From positions 740,001-804,000 of the forward strand of contig NC_091097.1 in NCBI RefSeq assembly GCF_024713975.1: a DNA stretch of 64,000 nt, read 5' to 3'. The position numbers and the translations under genes are program-made. The notes below the pieces were generated by a model that was not told where the DNA came from, did no database searches, and saw only the letters and a program-made list of their open reading frames with translations. Below, piece after piece: positions 22,209 through 46,445 of the stretch; position 1 is the stretch's first letter, and the number at the start of each line of letters is the position of its first letter. Source of the stretch: Paralichthys olivaceus (Eukaryota > Chordata > Actinopteri > Pleuronectiformes > Paralichthyidae).

Positions 22209-23447
22209 ATGTCCGCTATCCAGAACCTCCAAACTTATGGTGAGTGCGTTTTATCCGACGGGGAAGACAAGGTGGGGGAAGGGCGAGAGCTAGCGAGGCT
22301 AACGCTCAGGTTTTAACAGGGAGCTTTAATCGCTTCGATGTTGACCATCGACTCAACACGTCTCCCTCTCAGCGACCAGCTCAGTAGAATTCTTCATCCG
22401 CAGTGAATTCATGTGCGGGTTTGGATTTCGTCGTTCGTCCACAGGCTGCTTGTTGTTCCAACGGCCGCCATTGGGCCTACATGCCACGGCTAACGCGTTA
22501 GCTTATTCTTCGGACGCGTCAGCTCCGCGGACGAAAATGTGTGTTTTCTGCGCGTGAATCCCCAGAAAGTCTGATTTGATTGACTCGTGCGTTCTGGGAT
22601 TCTTCATCGATGTGAAGACGAAAGTTTAACGTCATGACGATGCCGTTTTCTCCCCCGTCTGCTGACCAGAAGCTCCCGTTAGGCTGTTGCTAACTAGCTG
22701 CCAGGCCGCAGCAAGCTCTTTAGCTCTACATGTAGCCTGGACGTCTGCGCAGTTTCTAAACTGAAACACGACACTGACATTTTCAGATACAGACGTCCAG
22801 AAAAACGAAACGACCCTGACAGAATATGGAACATCTTGTTAATTAAAGCACGTTTGGTGATTTAGTGGGGACGACGGTTCCACGGTTTTCCTGTGTTTAT
22901 TTAGTGGCTCTAACAAAGCTGTTCTTCTACCCCGTCCCCTCCAGACCCCTTTGCTGATAAGGGTGATGACCAACACCCAGCTGGGACTGAGGAATACATC
23001 CACATAAGAATCCAACAGCGGAACGGCAGGAAGACCCTCACCACTGTCCAGGGCATCTCCCCCCGATATGACAAGAAGAAGCTAGTCAAGGCTTTCAAGA
23101 AGGTGGGATTTTCTGTTTCGCTTGGTCTTTAGAAGTAACATTTGACCACGTCATGGTGTCTGACTTACAGATTCATTGTTTTGCTCCCTAACAGAAGTTT
23201 GCCTGCAACGGCACAGTGATTGAGCACCCAGAGTATGGTGAAGTGATCCAGCTGCAGGGTGACCAGCGCAAGGATATCTGCCTGTTCCTCACTGAGGTAC
23301 GTCAGAAGAATCACACGAGTTTCTTTTCATGCTGTGTTTGGAACGTTGGTGAAGTGGGTCAGGGGGCGTTTTCATTGATCAGTCCTTGTTCTGTCTCTGC
23401 AGGTTAACCTGGCCAAGGATGACCAGCTCAAAGTCCACGGCTTCTAG
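22209..23447 (+). CDS. eif1: EIF1 (SUI1), translation initiation factor 1, complete
   Basis: Four coding exons: 22209-22239, 22945-23102, 23195-23296 and 23403-23447. They join in phase to 111 aa; human eIF1 is 113. The protein starts MSAIQNLQTYDPFADKGDD, continues YIHIRIQQRNGRKTLTTVQG, then YDKKKLVKAFKKKFACNGTV, IEHPEYGEVIQLQGDQRKDI, and ends NLAKDDQLKVHGF. This is a near-complete SUI1 domain. eIF1 binds the 40S subunit near the P site and enforces start-codon selection. The N-terminal linker is two residues shorter than in mammals. Poly(A) signals at 23754-23759 and 23807-23812 mark the 3' end. Confidence 0.97.
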
Positions 23448-23753
23448 AAGCTGCAGATCAGTCCTCTCCCCGTCTCTCCTGGAAGGCCATTAACCCTCCT
23501 CCCTTCCTCCTATGTGCTGCTGTTGGCCCCCCCCCCTTGTAGTCCCACCAGCTCCTACTAGCTAACATGAGATTTACCTCTTGACAAACATGGGACTCTG
23601 TAACACCATCCCCCTACAACACCAGGGGGCAGGCTCGCTCTCACAAAGACACACCACTGCAGCTCCACACAACATCAGGGATGAGTGGTGATGACCCCGC
23701 CCACCTCCCCCCCTTGTTTATTCCTTTTATTTTTTATTTTTAGGCCTCGTGTC

Positions 23754-23812
23754 AATAAAGAGGCACAGTTTCATGTAACTTTTTGTTTTGTATTTCAAGG
23801 TGTTTCAATAAA
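23754..23812 (+). terminator. EIF1 polyadenylation signals
   Basis: Two AATAAA hexamers (23754-23759 and 23807-23812), 307 and 360 bases after the stop codon. Confidence 0.8.
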
Positions 23813-23929
23813 ACAATGAGTCTCCATGTGTTGGAGTGTTGTCATGGGGAATGGAGGGGGGGTCACATCTGTAACAGCTGATGTGTATCATTGAGGAGCC
23901 TGCAGCTTGGAAGGGGGGGGGGGGGGGTT

Positions 23930-25030
23930 GTCTGCATGATTTGTCAGTCTTGTTTTTTTTTCTCAACATCTCATTGCTGTTATGTCTCGCTGCCTGCTCA
24001 CAGGTTAGAGAGCAGAGGTCCTGTCAAGAGCTGACTGTCTCCAGCATCAAATGTTTTTAATTGAATTACTTGTTTCATTATTCTCCTGCTAATGCAAGTT
24101 TCAAACTACGTGGATGTTCTCTGGTCATAATTAGGTCAGAGCGAGTCCTGTGTGGAAGCTGCGTCAGTTCACTATGTGATCACATGAACCCTCTAGAGTG
24201 GGAACAGAAGTTGATGCTGGTGATCTTTGGGAAACATCATTTAAAGGTGGTTTCAATGAGTCATTTTGGATTAACTGGTAAATGAAGTTTCCTACTCTGA
24301 TGTATGACCAGCTTTCTTGTTTGGTCCGAGAAAGAAACTCACCAAACCTGTGGTTACTCACACTTCAATCTTTCATTTCATATTGCAATAATGTATAAAT
24401 AACGGTTAGTATGTAGTAATGCAGTTAAATTTAAAGCCATGGCCAGGTCACACTGTGCTCCTATGACTGATGGTGACGAGGGAGCGAGTCTGTTTTGAAA
24501 AATCCACATTTGGCTCAATAAAGTACATGCAGTTGATGAGCCTGTTTCTCTGTGTGCCTGTTTTTTTTTTTATTATAAACGGAATCTGTGGACTAATGCA
24601 CAAATTCTCTTAAGTCCTGTTTCTCTATTTAGCAGAATCCGCTGCTCAATATACAGCAGAGCAGGAAGAACATGTGTCATCACAAAGAGACGAGACACAG
24701 CTGATCTCACTGATGTAGAATGTGAGGAAGGTTTTTCACTGAAGTCAAAGTCACGGTGGCGTAATAAAACGTGTTTGTCCACTTGAAGGGACTCGAGGGA
24801 ATGTTTGATCAGTTGTTCGAACTCAAAGATAAAGTGATTATGTTTCTCATCAATGTAGTAAATCCTGTTGTGTTCAGGTTCATCAGTATCTATTGTCCTC
24901 GTGTCCTGGAGACAGATCGTCCCTCACGTGACTCTGAGCTTTAGTTGCTGCTCAGAAAGTGTCTCTGGGAGTTTGTCTCTCGTTGAGTTCAGGACAGAGA
25001 CGTTGCTGCTTGTTGACATCGATGAGACAA
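23930..25030. other. Unit A upstream spacer, no gene recognised
   Basis: Noncoding-looking DNA between EIF1 and the cysteine-rich gene, starting with a poly-G run (23912-23927). Its copy in unit B is 44955-46285. ORFs of 60-75 codons occur on both strands, but no family similarity was recognised. Confidence 0.55.
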
Positions 25031-25199
25031 AGAAAATGGTCACAGTGACCATTGAATGACTCAGGGAAAAAACGGTCTGTAGAAATAGGCTCACTGGTGA
25101 TCTGAGTTTGAGGAATGACACCTCAGGTCTGTGACTCTGGTTCATTTCTGTTTCCACATTGTTATTTTGGTTTCGCCTTCCTCCCGCGTCTCTTTTGTC

Positions 25200-25387
25200 C
25201 CTCGCTGTGACCCGTCGGGCTCCATGGCAACGCAGCCGCCGCTGAAGCTAACGGTTGTTTTGCTAGCAGGCGGGAGAATTACGTCCTTTTCTGCTTCAGC
25301 GATTAAAAGACTAAGAATGTGACTTCACGGTGAATCTACGGACGATCACGTACGACCCGCTGACGAAGACAGAGGCGAACGGAGCGG
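25200..25387 (+). other. Probable 5' noncoding exon of the cysteine-rich gene
   Basis: A GC-richer segment ends in a good donor (AGCG|GTGAGA at 25387/25388). It contains an ATG at 25224 whose frame soon stops, consistent with an untranslated first exon. Placed by proximity and splice logic only. Confidence 0.45.
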
Positions 25388-25499
25388 TGAGACGCTAACA
25401 GCGGGTTTATTCCTGGTTTCTCTGTTAGCACACTGTTAGCTTGTGTCGTCACCCCCCTCTATATTTATTATTCCGTTAGTTTAACTGCTGCTTCTCTGG

Positions 25500-27806
25500 A
25501 GAACCATGTTCCCCCTGGAACACTGAGAACATCTAGAGAACCATGTTCCCTCTGGAACACTGAGAGCATCTAGAGAACCATGTTCCCTCTGGAACACTGG
25601 GAACATCTAGAGAACCATGTTCCCTCTGGAACACTGGGAACATCTAGAGAACCATGTTCCCTCTGGAACACTGAGAACATCTAGAGAACCATGTTCCCTC
25701 TGGAACACTGGGAACATCTAGAGAACCATGTTCCCTCTGGAACACTGAGAACATCTAGAGAACCATGTTCCCTCTGGAACACTGAGAACATCTAGAGAAC
25801 CATGTTCCCTCTGGAACACTGGGTCTCAAGAGAACCATGTTCCCTCTGGAACACTGAGAACATCTAGAGAACCATGTTCCCTCTGGAACACTGAGTCTCT
25901 AGAGAACCATGTTCCCTCTGGAACACTGAGAACATCTAGAGAACCATGTTCCCTCTGGAACACTGAGAACATCTAGAGAACCATGTTCTCTCTGGAACAC
26001 TGAGAACATCTAGAGAACCATGTTCCCTCTGGAACACTGAGTCTCTAGAGAACCATGTTCCCTCTGGAACACTGAGAACATCTAGAGAACCATGTTCCCT
26101 CTGGAACACTGAGAACATCTAGAGAACCATGTTCCCTCTGGAACACTGAGAACATCTAGAGAACCATGTTCCCTCTGGAACACTGAGAACATCTAGAGAA
26201 CCATGTTCCCTCTGGAACACTGAGTCTCTAGAGAACCATGTTCCCTCTGGAACACTGAGAGCATCTAGAGAACCATGTTCCCTCTGGAACACTGAGTCTC
26301 TAGAGAACCATGTTCCCTCTGGAACACTGAGAGCATCTAGAGAACCATGTTCCCTCTGGAACACTGAGAACATCTAGAGAACCATGTTCCCTCTGGAACA
26401 CTGAGAACATCTAGAGAACCATGTTCCCTCTGGAACACTGAGTCTCTAGAGAACCATGTTCCCTCTGGAACACTGAGAGCATCTAGAGAACCATGTTCCC
26501 TCTGGAACACTGAGTCTCTAGAGAACCATGTTCCCTCTGGAACACTGAGAGCATCTAGAGAACCATGTTCCCTCTGGAACACTGAGAACATCTAGAGAAC
26601 CATGTTCCCCCTGGAACACTGAGAACATCTAGAGAACCATGTTCCCTCTGGAACACTGAGAGCATCTAGAGAACCATGTTCCCTCTGGAACACTGGGAAC
26701 ATCTAGAGAACCATGTTCCCTCTGGAACACTGGGAACATCTAGAGAACCATGTTCCCTCTGGAACACTGAGAACATCTAGAGAACCATGTTCCCTCTGGA
26801 ACACTGGGAACATCTAGAGAACCATGTTCCCTCTGGAACACTGAGAACATCTAGAGAACCATGTTCCCTCTGGAACACTGAGAACATCTAGAGAACCATG
26901 TTCCCTCTGGAACACTGGGTCTCAAGAGAACCATGTTCCCTCTGGAACACTGAGAACATCTAGAGAACCATGTTCCCTCTGGAACACTGAGTCTCTAGAG
27001 AACCATGTTCCCTCTGGAACACTGAGAACATCTAGAGAACCATGTTCCCTCTGGAACACTGAGAACATCTAGAGAACCATGTTCTCTCTGGAACACTGAG
27101 AACATCTAGAGAACCATGTTCCCTCTGGAACACTGAGTCTCTAGAGAACCATGTTCCCTCTGGAACACTGAGAACATCTAGAGAACCATGTTCCCTCTGG
27201 AACACTGAGAACATCTAGAGAACCATGTTCCCTCTGGAACACTGAGAACATCTAGAGAACCATGTTCCCTCTGGAACACTGAGAACATCTAGAGAACCAT
27301 GTTCCCTCTGGAACACTGAGTCTCTAGAGAACCATGTTCCCTCTGGAACACTGAGAACATCTAGAGAACCATGTTCCCTCTGGAACACTGAGAACATCTA
27401 GAGAACCATGTTCCCTCTGGAACACTGAGAACATCTAGAGAACCATGTTCCCTCTGGAACACTGAGAGCATCTAGAGAACCATGTTCCCTCTGGAACACT
27501 GAGTCTCTAGAGAACCATGTTCCCTCTGGAACACTGAGAGCATCTAGAGAACCATGTTCCCTCTGGAACACTGAGTCTCTAGAGAACCATGTTCCCTCTG
27601 GAACACTGAGAGCATCTAGAGAACCATGTTCCCTCTGGAACACTGAGAACATCTAGAGAACCACGTTCCCTCTGGAACACTGAGAACATCTAGAGAACCA
27701 TGTTCCCTCTGGAACACTGAGAGCATCTAGAGAACCATGTTCCCTCTGGAACACTGAGAACATCTAGAGAACCATGTTCCCTCTAGAACACTGAGAACAT
27801 CTAGAG
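25500..27806. repeat. 37-bp minisatellite, about 63 copies, with higher-order structure
   Basis: A 2.3-kb array in intron 1 of the cysteine-rich gene. The 37-bp unit contains GAACCATGTTCCCTCTGGAA followed by CACTGAGAACATCTAGA. A 35-bp variant has GTCTCTA in place of GAACATCTA. Rare variants (GGGTCTCAAG near 25820 and 26917; TTCTCTCTGG near 25985 and 27082) recur about 1,097 bp apart, so a ~1.1-kb block was itself duplicated. GTTCC/GGAAC within each unit can form a small hairpin. Minus-strand ORFs across it are artefacts. Confidence 0.97.
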
Positions 27807-28237
27807 AAGGAGACGTGAGGAGCTGGTTCAGTGAAAGTCTTTAAAACAAAGTGTGACTCTCCTGCACTTCTTTCACTTTCTTTCTTTCCTGTCGTTCTCA
27901 CTTATAATCTGTTGTAACATTATATTTAGGTGTTTATCTCTATTATTAGATTAGGTTCTATGAAAGCAGAGTTTATTATTACTTTACTCAGCAGTGGTTG
28001 AAATGTGTTCAGCTCCCATTAGAAGTAGAGAACTTGTACTTCACTGTTTCTTCCTTCACGACGTTCTTTACTTCTACATTTACTCAGATTGTGATTCTCT
28101 GGAAATAATTTGATCAGACTGAAACATTTTCTGTAAATAGGATGTTTTGGGAGCGTTTGGAAAGAAACCCGGTTTCAACACATCTGTTTTCATTCCAGAT
28201 GTGATCCCCGTTAAAGATTCCTCCTCAAAAAGAGACG

Positions 28238-29603
28238 ATGACAGTAAGAACTGATTCTCAGATATTTCACCAGATGAAACATCTTCTGTCAGATTCGCTC
28301 GTACACATGAGTTTGTCGGTCTGTTCCTCAGGTGCTGAACATCTGGGAGCTCTCCATCCCGCTCCCAGCTGTTCTGATGATCACCGTGGGGGTTTACATG
28401 ATGGTTCTGTGCGTCGGGCTGTGGGTCCGATTCTGTCTCAAGGTTGGTGCTCGTAACTCAGTCGGTGCGTCTACAGAGTGCTCGCCCTGAACTGAGAGCA
28501 GACGTGTGCAAGTAAATAAATAGGAAAGTGGACTTTGACCTGTTGTGGCCGATTCACAAGCATCAGCATGAACACAGAACTGAACTGTCGGAAGTAGAAT
28601 GTGAAGAAATGAAACAGCACGAGACAAACCGTGCATCTGTCCCTTACTCTTCATTTGAATAGTTTATATGTTTGTGCTACAGAACAATCATCTGACGTTA
28701 TTCAAGTTTGAGCGTTTGAAGGATAAAGGTCAGGTTCATTTTCACTGGAGACTAATTTATATAAAAACTGTTCCATCAGACTCGTTTTCACATAGAATCT
28801 AGATTTTATCATTTAAAATGATAGATCTGTGTTTTTAAAGATTTAAAAGAGATTGTTCATGAGCACACTTCTTTTAGTTATAGTTAAACACAAACAAGAT
28901 CATCGTAATTATATAAAACTGAGGAGGCTGAGACACAACACAAGTTCCACGTCAAAAGTAAGAATCTTCTCTTGGGTTCAGACTGAACAGAGGCTCAAAC
29001 AAACACATCTCAATAGAAATCCAACATCATCTATCCAGAACATCAAATGAAATGTAATTTACTAAACATCCTAATTAGCCAGAAGAAGGTGAATACGTGG
29101 TCAGATAGTGGTGTTAGCTTCATTAGCTTGTGTCCCTGTTAGTCGTTAACACGCGAGTTAAACGTTTGTTAAACGTCTGGTTTCTGCTGCTGTTTTCTCT
29201 CTAAGGACCGTTGCTCTTCAGACTGTGGTGACTGCTGTCCCAACATCTCTGTGTGTGAACAGTGCTTCAGACTCGCTGAAATGTGCAACTGTCGCCTGCC
29301 AACCGTGCGTTCATGTCTGGCTGATTCGTGTCCTGCTCCGACTGTAAGCATCCGACAGAACCTGTTCACCATATCTCCTTTTTATCTAAGACTGAAGTTT
29401 CCACCTGAAAACACTCCGTTCATTCAGGAACAAGAGCCTGACACTGTACAGCGGAAACTTGTCAACAGGGTGTGGTGATGAACATTAACATGTTAGTGTC
29501 GGACCTGTGTTCCCAGTGTGCCAAGTGGGACTGTGCCTGCACCTGTCAGCCTCCCGAGTGCGAGTCCTGCAACTGCCTCTGCTTCGAGATCAGGATCAAG
29601 TAG
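28238..29603 (+). CDS. Small cysteine-rich single-pass membrane protein, uncharacterised, complete
   Basis: Coding exons are 28238-28243 (only ATG ACA), 28332-28442, 29206-29343 and 29517-29603. All junctions are phase 0 and the product is 113 aa. Residues ~1-14 read MTVLNIWELSIPLP; residues ~13-36 are a hydrophobic span (AVLMITVGVYMMVLCVGLWV). The remainder is extremely Cys-rich, with 18 Cys in ~73 residues, in pairs and CxC motifs (DCGDCC, CEQC, CNC, CACTC, ESCNCLCFEIRIK). This suggests a membrane-anchored metal-binding or palmitoylated domain. I do not recognise a named family. The start is chosen because the exon before has no upstream in-frame ATG. Unit B keeps only the last exon. Confidence 0.75.
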
Positions 29604-31605
29604 AAGACGAGGACGAGGTAAACTCACTCCGGTGTCAGCGACAGGCTCCTCGTGGACAGGACGGAGTCTGTGATGAAGAACAGTTATATTAACGAACAGA
29701 AATCTTTTAATGGAGCCGGAAACATTCATCCTCCTCTCACCGTCTCTCACCTCCTGCTCAGGAAACTGTGGTTGTGAGCTGCACACATACTAAGTTTTAC
29801 TATAACCACTGAATTTCTCTGTGACTGCTCACAGTCAAACTACAATGTTCTACAGAACAGATTCACTTAACTTGCTCCGTCCTGATCCTGTCCAGGAACT
29901 GATCATTCAAACCTGTCTCCACTCTCCCTGATTAACAGCTGATCCAGACACACGTTTACATGGGAGCCACACAGACAGTGACAATATCCTCATATTCACT
30001 TTCTCAGCAAACAACCAGGTTGGTTCTCCGTGGTCATTGAAAAAGACTTTACATGTGTAAACCCCCTGAATTTATTGAACCTGGTTCAGGAAGGTTGAAG
30101 TGAACTGGGTCCCAGATCTCATCACATGGATCCAAGAGACATTAAACACGTATTGAGTTCACAGCAGGTTGGTGGATGAAGAAAAGATGAACGGATGCAG
30201 GATGGAGTGATGATAAAAGTTTCTCACATAATTCATGCGTCCACTTAATAAACAAGTGAAGACTTCATCAGAAACACATTTCCCTCAGACATCAAGAGCG
30301 TTCTGGTGCAGAGTAGATGGACATAATACGCAGGACAGGAAGTAGATGATCTCAAACAATTGTCAGAATGAACTTTACAAACTTACTGGTTCATGGTCTC
30401 AAACAGCCGGACCTTAAATAATGTCCCCCCCGACCCTGAGTCCTCCTGAGCCAGCTGTCCCACTGTTCTGTTGATTTGATGAAGAGCCAATCACAGTGTG
30501 CTGCTCAGCTTCCTGTCCCACCTGCTCTCGACATGTCTGACCTCCTGCCTCCGTCTGTGGCTCCGAGCTCCGAGTGCTGGCTCCGCCTGAAGATGTCCAT
30601 TTATTTTCGGATATTTTTTTTGTCGTTCTTTTCGTCAGACTTTAATGTACGAGAACGTTTTACATGTAAAAAAACACTGAAGTAGCTTTTTGCTGTTATT
30701 TTATACATTTCTATTTTTCATCTTGAAAAGTTTTATTAAAGTCTGAAAAGCTTGAAATGGATTCGTCAGTTTGAATTTCTCTTGGTTCTCTGATGATCTG
30801 ACTAATGGTCAGAAAAGTTAAGCGTCGTGTTTAAATCACATGTTTTCTGTGAGCGGGGGGGCAGTCAGTGAGAGCTGGTGAAGACTTTTGAACGTTACGT
30901 CAGTTTTCTCCTTCGCTGAATGAGCTCAAGACAATTTCACGTTTTATTATCTACGACATAAAATCTCCAGTAAACATCCAAATGATCTTTTTAACGCTTT
31001 AACTTTTCTTTCAAGAGACGACAGGTTTTCAGTCTCCACGTCTCGTTCTTCCTCCGAGTTTCCTGGAAAACTGTTGAGTAGTTTTTGTGTAAACAAACAA
31101 ACAGGAAATGTCGACAGTGCTTCAGATTCAGTGCAGTTTTATTTCGTGGCAAGATTTGACTTGAAGTTGTTCATCACTTCATCAGACCTTCACCCTCAGC
31201 TCTGTGACGACCTGAGGTGATGGACTGTCCACAGTTTTCTGTTCCTCACTCTAAGTTCAACTCTATCTGCATCAATAAAAACCATCCCTGTGCGCTGGAG
31301 GTCGGGTTTCATGTCATTCTCATTAAATCAATCACAGAATCACAGAATTTAAAAAAAGATTCAATCATCTTCAGGATTCACAATTTGACACAAAAGATTA
31401 TACGATAATCATTTTACTGAAAAAGATCGAGAGGTGCTTCAGAGCAACGACATCCTGGAGCGAGAGGCTCCGAACAGTGTCACGCACGCTGCAGCTTCAA
31501 CAGTTGTTCATCATTAACTCAGATTTTAATCATTTCATATAAAACTTAAAGAGACTTCATTAGAATCGTATCAGTCACATCATGACTTCACAGAGTCGGA
31601 GGTTT
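29604..31605. other. Spacer between the cysteine-rich gene and the protease gene
   Basis: Convergent genes end on either side. The strand is duplicated at 52685-54534; unit B lacks 30822-30965. ATTAAA/AATAAA-like signals occur near 30735-30745 (plus). No further gene was recognised. Confidence 0.55.
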
Positions 31606-43911
<12,306 letters not shown>

Positions 43912-44946
43912 GAGTGAAGGTGTCAATCATCTGATCTGCTGCAGCATTAAGAACCTTCGTCTACCCTCCGTCCTTATCTCTCTCTCTCTGTCCTTATCTC
44001 TCTCTCTCTCTCTCTCTCTCCATCCTGCGAATACTACTTCGCTCTACCTCTATTGTTACCTGCCCTGGACACGCCCACACAACTAACCACTAAACAGTAT
44101 TTAACTATTTCACTTTGTCCTCCCATAGTCTCTCTCTCTCTCTCTCTCTGTCATTTCAGATGTCTCTCACCCCAGAACCTCAGGACAACAACTTTTACCA
44201 TCATCACTATTATTAATTACAATATCTCAGTAATGAATTATTATATGAATTGTGCCTGTTATCAATAATAATTCAAAGTCTTTACACTGTTGTTTACATT
44301 TGAACTAGTCAGATCTCCTCCCCATGTCTCTCTCCTCACCCGGTAGAGGCAGATGTCTCCACACTGAGAAACTTTTTAGAAGTTGCTGAGTTGTAGAAAA
44401 CGTTTCCCTCGTTGGTTCATTCACATCACGGAATCATTTTGAAAGATCCGAACGTTAAAATCACATCTGTGCATCAGAACCTTTATTTTTCGTCTCGCAC
44501 TGAGGACGGCCCCTCAGAGTTTCCTGGTGGCCCTTTGCAGGGCCCCGACCCAGAGGTTGGGAACCACTGGACTGAAACTAAAGAATAAAGTAGAATTTCT
44601 TCATCTGTGATACTTTTGTTACTCGATAATACTCCTTTAGTACTTTGAGTACCCCCCATTCTTCTTAAAGGGCCGGAACAACAGAAGTTCCAACAAACTG
44701 TCACCTGACAACATTCCTGCAGCTCCGCACAATGAGTGTCTCCTGTCCAACATCCTCTCCACGTCTTTCTGTTTCCTCTTTTGTTCTTTCAATGAATCTA
44801 TTTTAATTCACATTATTCGTGCACATGATGTATTGATACAAATATAATCAATGGAAACTTAAAGCAAAGTTTTTGTTTTGTATTGTTCCAGTTGCATTTT
44901 TCTAACCGGGCGACAAAAGAGCGACAAAACGATCGTTTCTCTTTCG
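43912..44946. other. Upstream region of the unit A protease gene
   Basis: Contains (TC)n tracts at 43977-44020 and 44129-44148, close to the presumed minus-strand promoter, and a fragment with CAGAGGTTGGGAACCACTGG (44550-44570), a phrase typical of dispersed repeats. No gene recognised. Confidence 0.5.
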
Positions 44947-44956
44947 CCTGCAGCTT

Positions 44957-44981
44957 GGAGGGGGGGGGGGGGGGGGGGGAG
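44957..44981. repeat. Poly-G run at the unit A/B junction
   Basis: A run of about 22 G, one A inside, immediately after the junction microhomology. The equivalent run at 23912-23927 is shorter. Confidence 0.9.
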
Positions 44982-45966
44982 GGGTTTGTCTGCATGATTT
45001 GTCAGTCTTGTTTTTTTTCTCAACATCTCATTGCTGTTATGTCTCGCTGCCTGCTCACAGGTTAGAGAGCAGAGGTCCTGTCAAGAGCTGACTGTCTCCA
45101 GCATCAAATGTTTTTAATTGAATTACTTGTTTCGTTATTCTCCTGCTAATGCAAGTTTCAAACTACGTGGATGTTCTCTGGTCATAATTAGGTCAGAGCG
45201 AGTCCTGTGTGGAAGCTGCGTCAGTTCACTATGTGATCACATGAACCCTCTAGAGTGGGAACAGAAGTTGATGCTGGTGATCTTTGGGAAACATCATTTA
45301 AAGGTGGTTTCAATGAGTCATTTTGGATTAACTGGTAAATGAAGTTTCCTACTCTGATGTATGACCAGCTTTCTCGTTTGGTCCGAGAAAGAAACTCACC
45401 AAACCTGTGGTTACTCACACTTCAATCTTTCATTTCATATTGCAATAATGTATAAATAACGGTTAGTATGTAGTAATGCAGTTAAATTTAAAGCCATGGC
45501 CAGGTCACACTGTGCTCCTATGACTGATGGTGACGAGGGAGCGAGTCTGTTTTGAAAAATCCACATTTGGCTCAATAAAGTACATGCAGTTGATGAGCCT
45601 GTCCTCTGTTTCTCTGTGTGCCTGTTTTTTTTATTTTAAACGGAATCTGTGGACCAATGCACAAATTCTCTTAAGTCCTGTTTCTCTATTTAGCAGAATC
45701 CGCTGCTCAATATACAGCAGAGCAGGAAGAACATGTGTCATCACAAAGAGACGAGACACAGCTGATCTCACTGATGTAGAATGTGAGGAAGGTTTTTCAC
45801 TGAAGTCAAAGTCACGGTGGCGTAATAAAACGTGTTTGTCCACTTGAAGGGACTCGAGGGAATGTTTGATCAGTTGTTCGAACTCAAAGATGAAATGATT
45901 ATGTTTCTCATCAATGTAGTAAATCCTGTTGCGTTCAGGTTCATCAGTATCTATTGTCCTCGTGTC

Positions 45967-46203
45967 CGGGAATTCAATTCAAAGGTTTTATTTGTCATCT
46001 CAACATCTACATCTACATGTTGGCAATGAAAATCTTAAATCCCAGGCACCTCAAGCAGCTCAACATGTCATAGTGTCAGAGACAAATAAAATAAAATAAG
46101 AGTAACTAAGAATACAAAAATACCAATACACCAGTGCAAATAAACAAGAAAGTACAAATGTCATTAACTAGTGCAAAAAATAAAATGAACCATTAAAAGG
46201 TGC
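45967..46203. mobile_element. Short LINE/SINE-tail-like insertion specific to unit B
   Basis: Begins GGAATTCAATTCAAAGGTTT and TTATTTGTCATC, and ends in TAAAATGAACCATTAAAAGG. It replaces about 37 bp present at 24905-24942 in unit A. The AATTCAATTCAA...TTTATTTGT opening is typical of abundant teleost retroposon tails. Confidence 0.65.
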
Positions 46204-46285
46204 AGTTGCTGCTCAGAAAGTGTCTCTGGGAGTTTGTCTCTTGTTGAGTTCAGGACAGAGGACGCTGCTGCCTGTTGACATCGAT

Positions 46286-46445
46286 GAGACACTGGTGTCC
46301 TGGATTGTGGATTACCTCACTGTCTACACCATGGACTTCAGCTGCTGCACAGAGACCGGCCACCTTCAGAGGTTTTCTGATGACTCTGCAGTCGTGGGAT
46401 GAATCACTGATGGGAATGAGAGGGAGTACCGGACCGTGGTGAACA
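46286..46445 (+). mobile_element. LINE reverse-transcriptase scrap
   Basis: Plus-strand translation includes WIVDYLTVYTMDFSCCTETG and FSDDSAVVG, then DGNEREYRTVV, which I recognise as the RT region of a teleost non-LTR element (DDTAVVG-type motif). Only ~50 codons remain, squeezed between unit B sequence and the gypsy fossil. Confidence 0.65.

Noticed and set aside
24061-24285. 74-codon ORF conserved between units A and B
   Set aside because: Conservation reflects recent duplication of all DNA here; no family similarity or splice context.
25936-27652. Series of minus-strand ORFs MFSVFQREHGSL
   Set aside because: Repeat-derived from the 37-bp minisatellite.
25500-27806. CRISPR-like regular repeat
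   Set aside because: Units are contiguous with no unique spacers, and the genome is eukaryotic.
30476-30685. 69-codon ORF, also at 53558
   Set aside because: Duplicated spacer DNA between convergent genes; composition and ending look like untranslated sequence.
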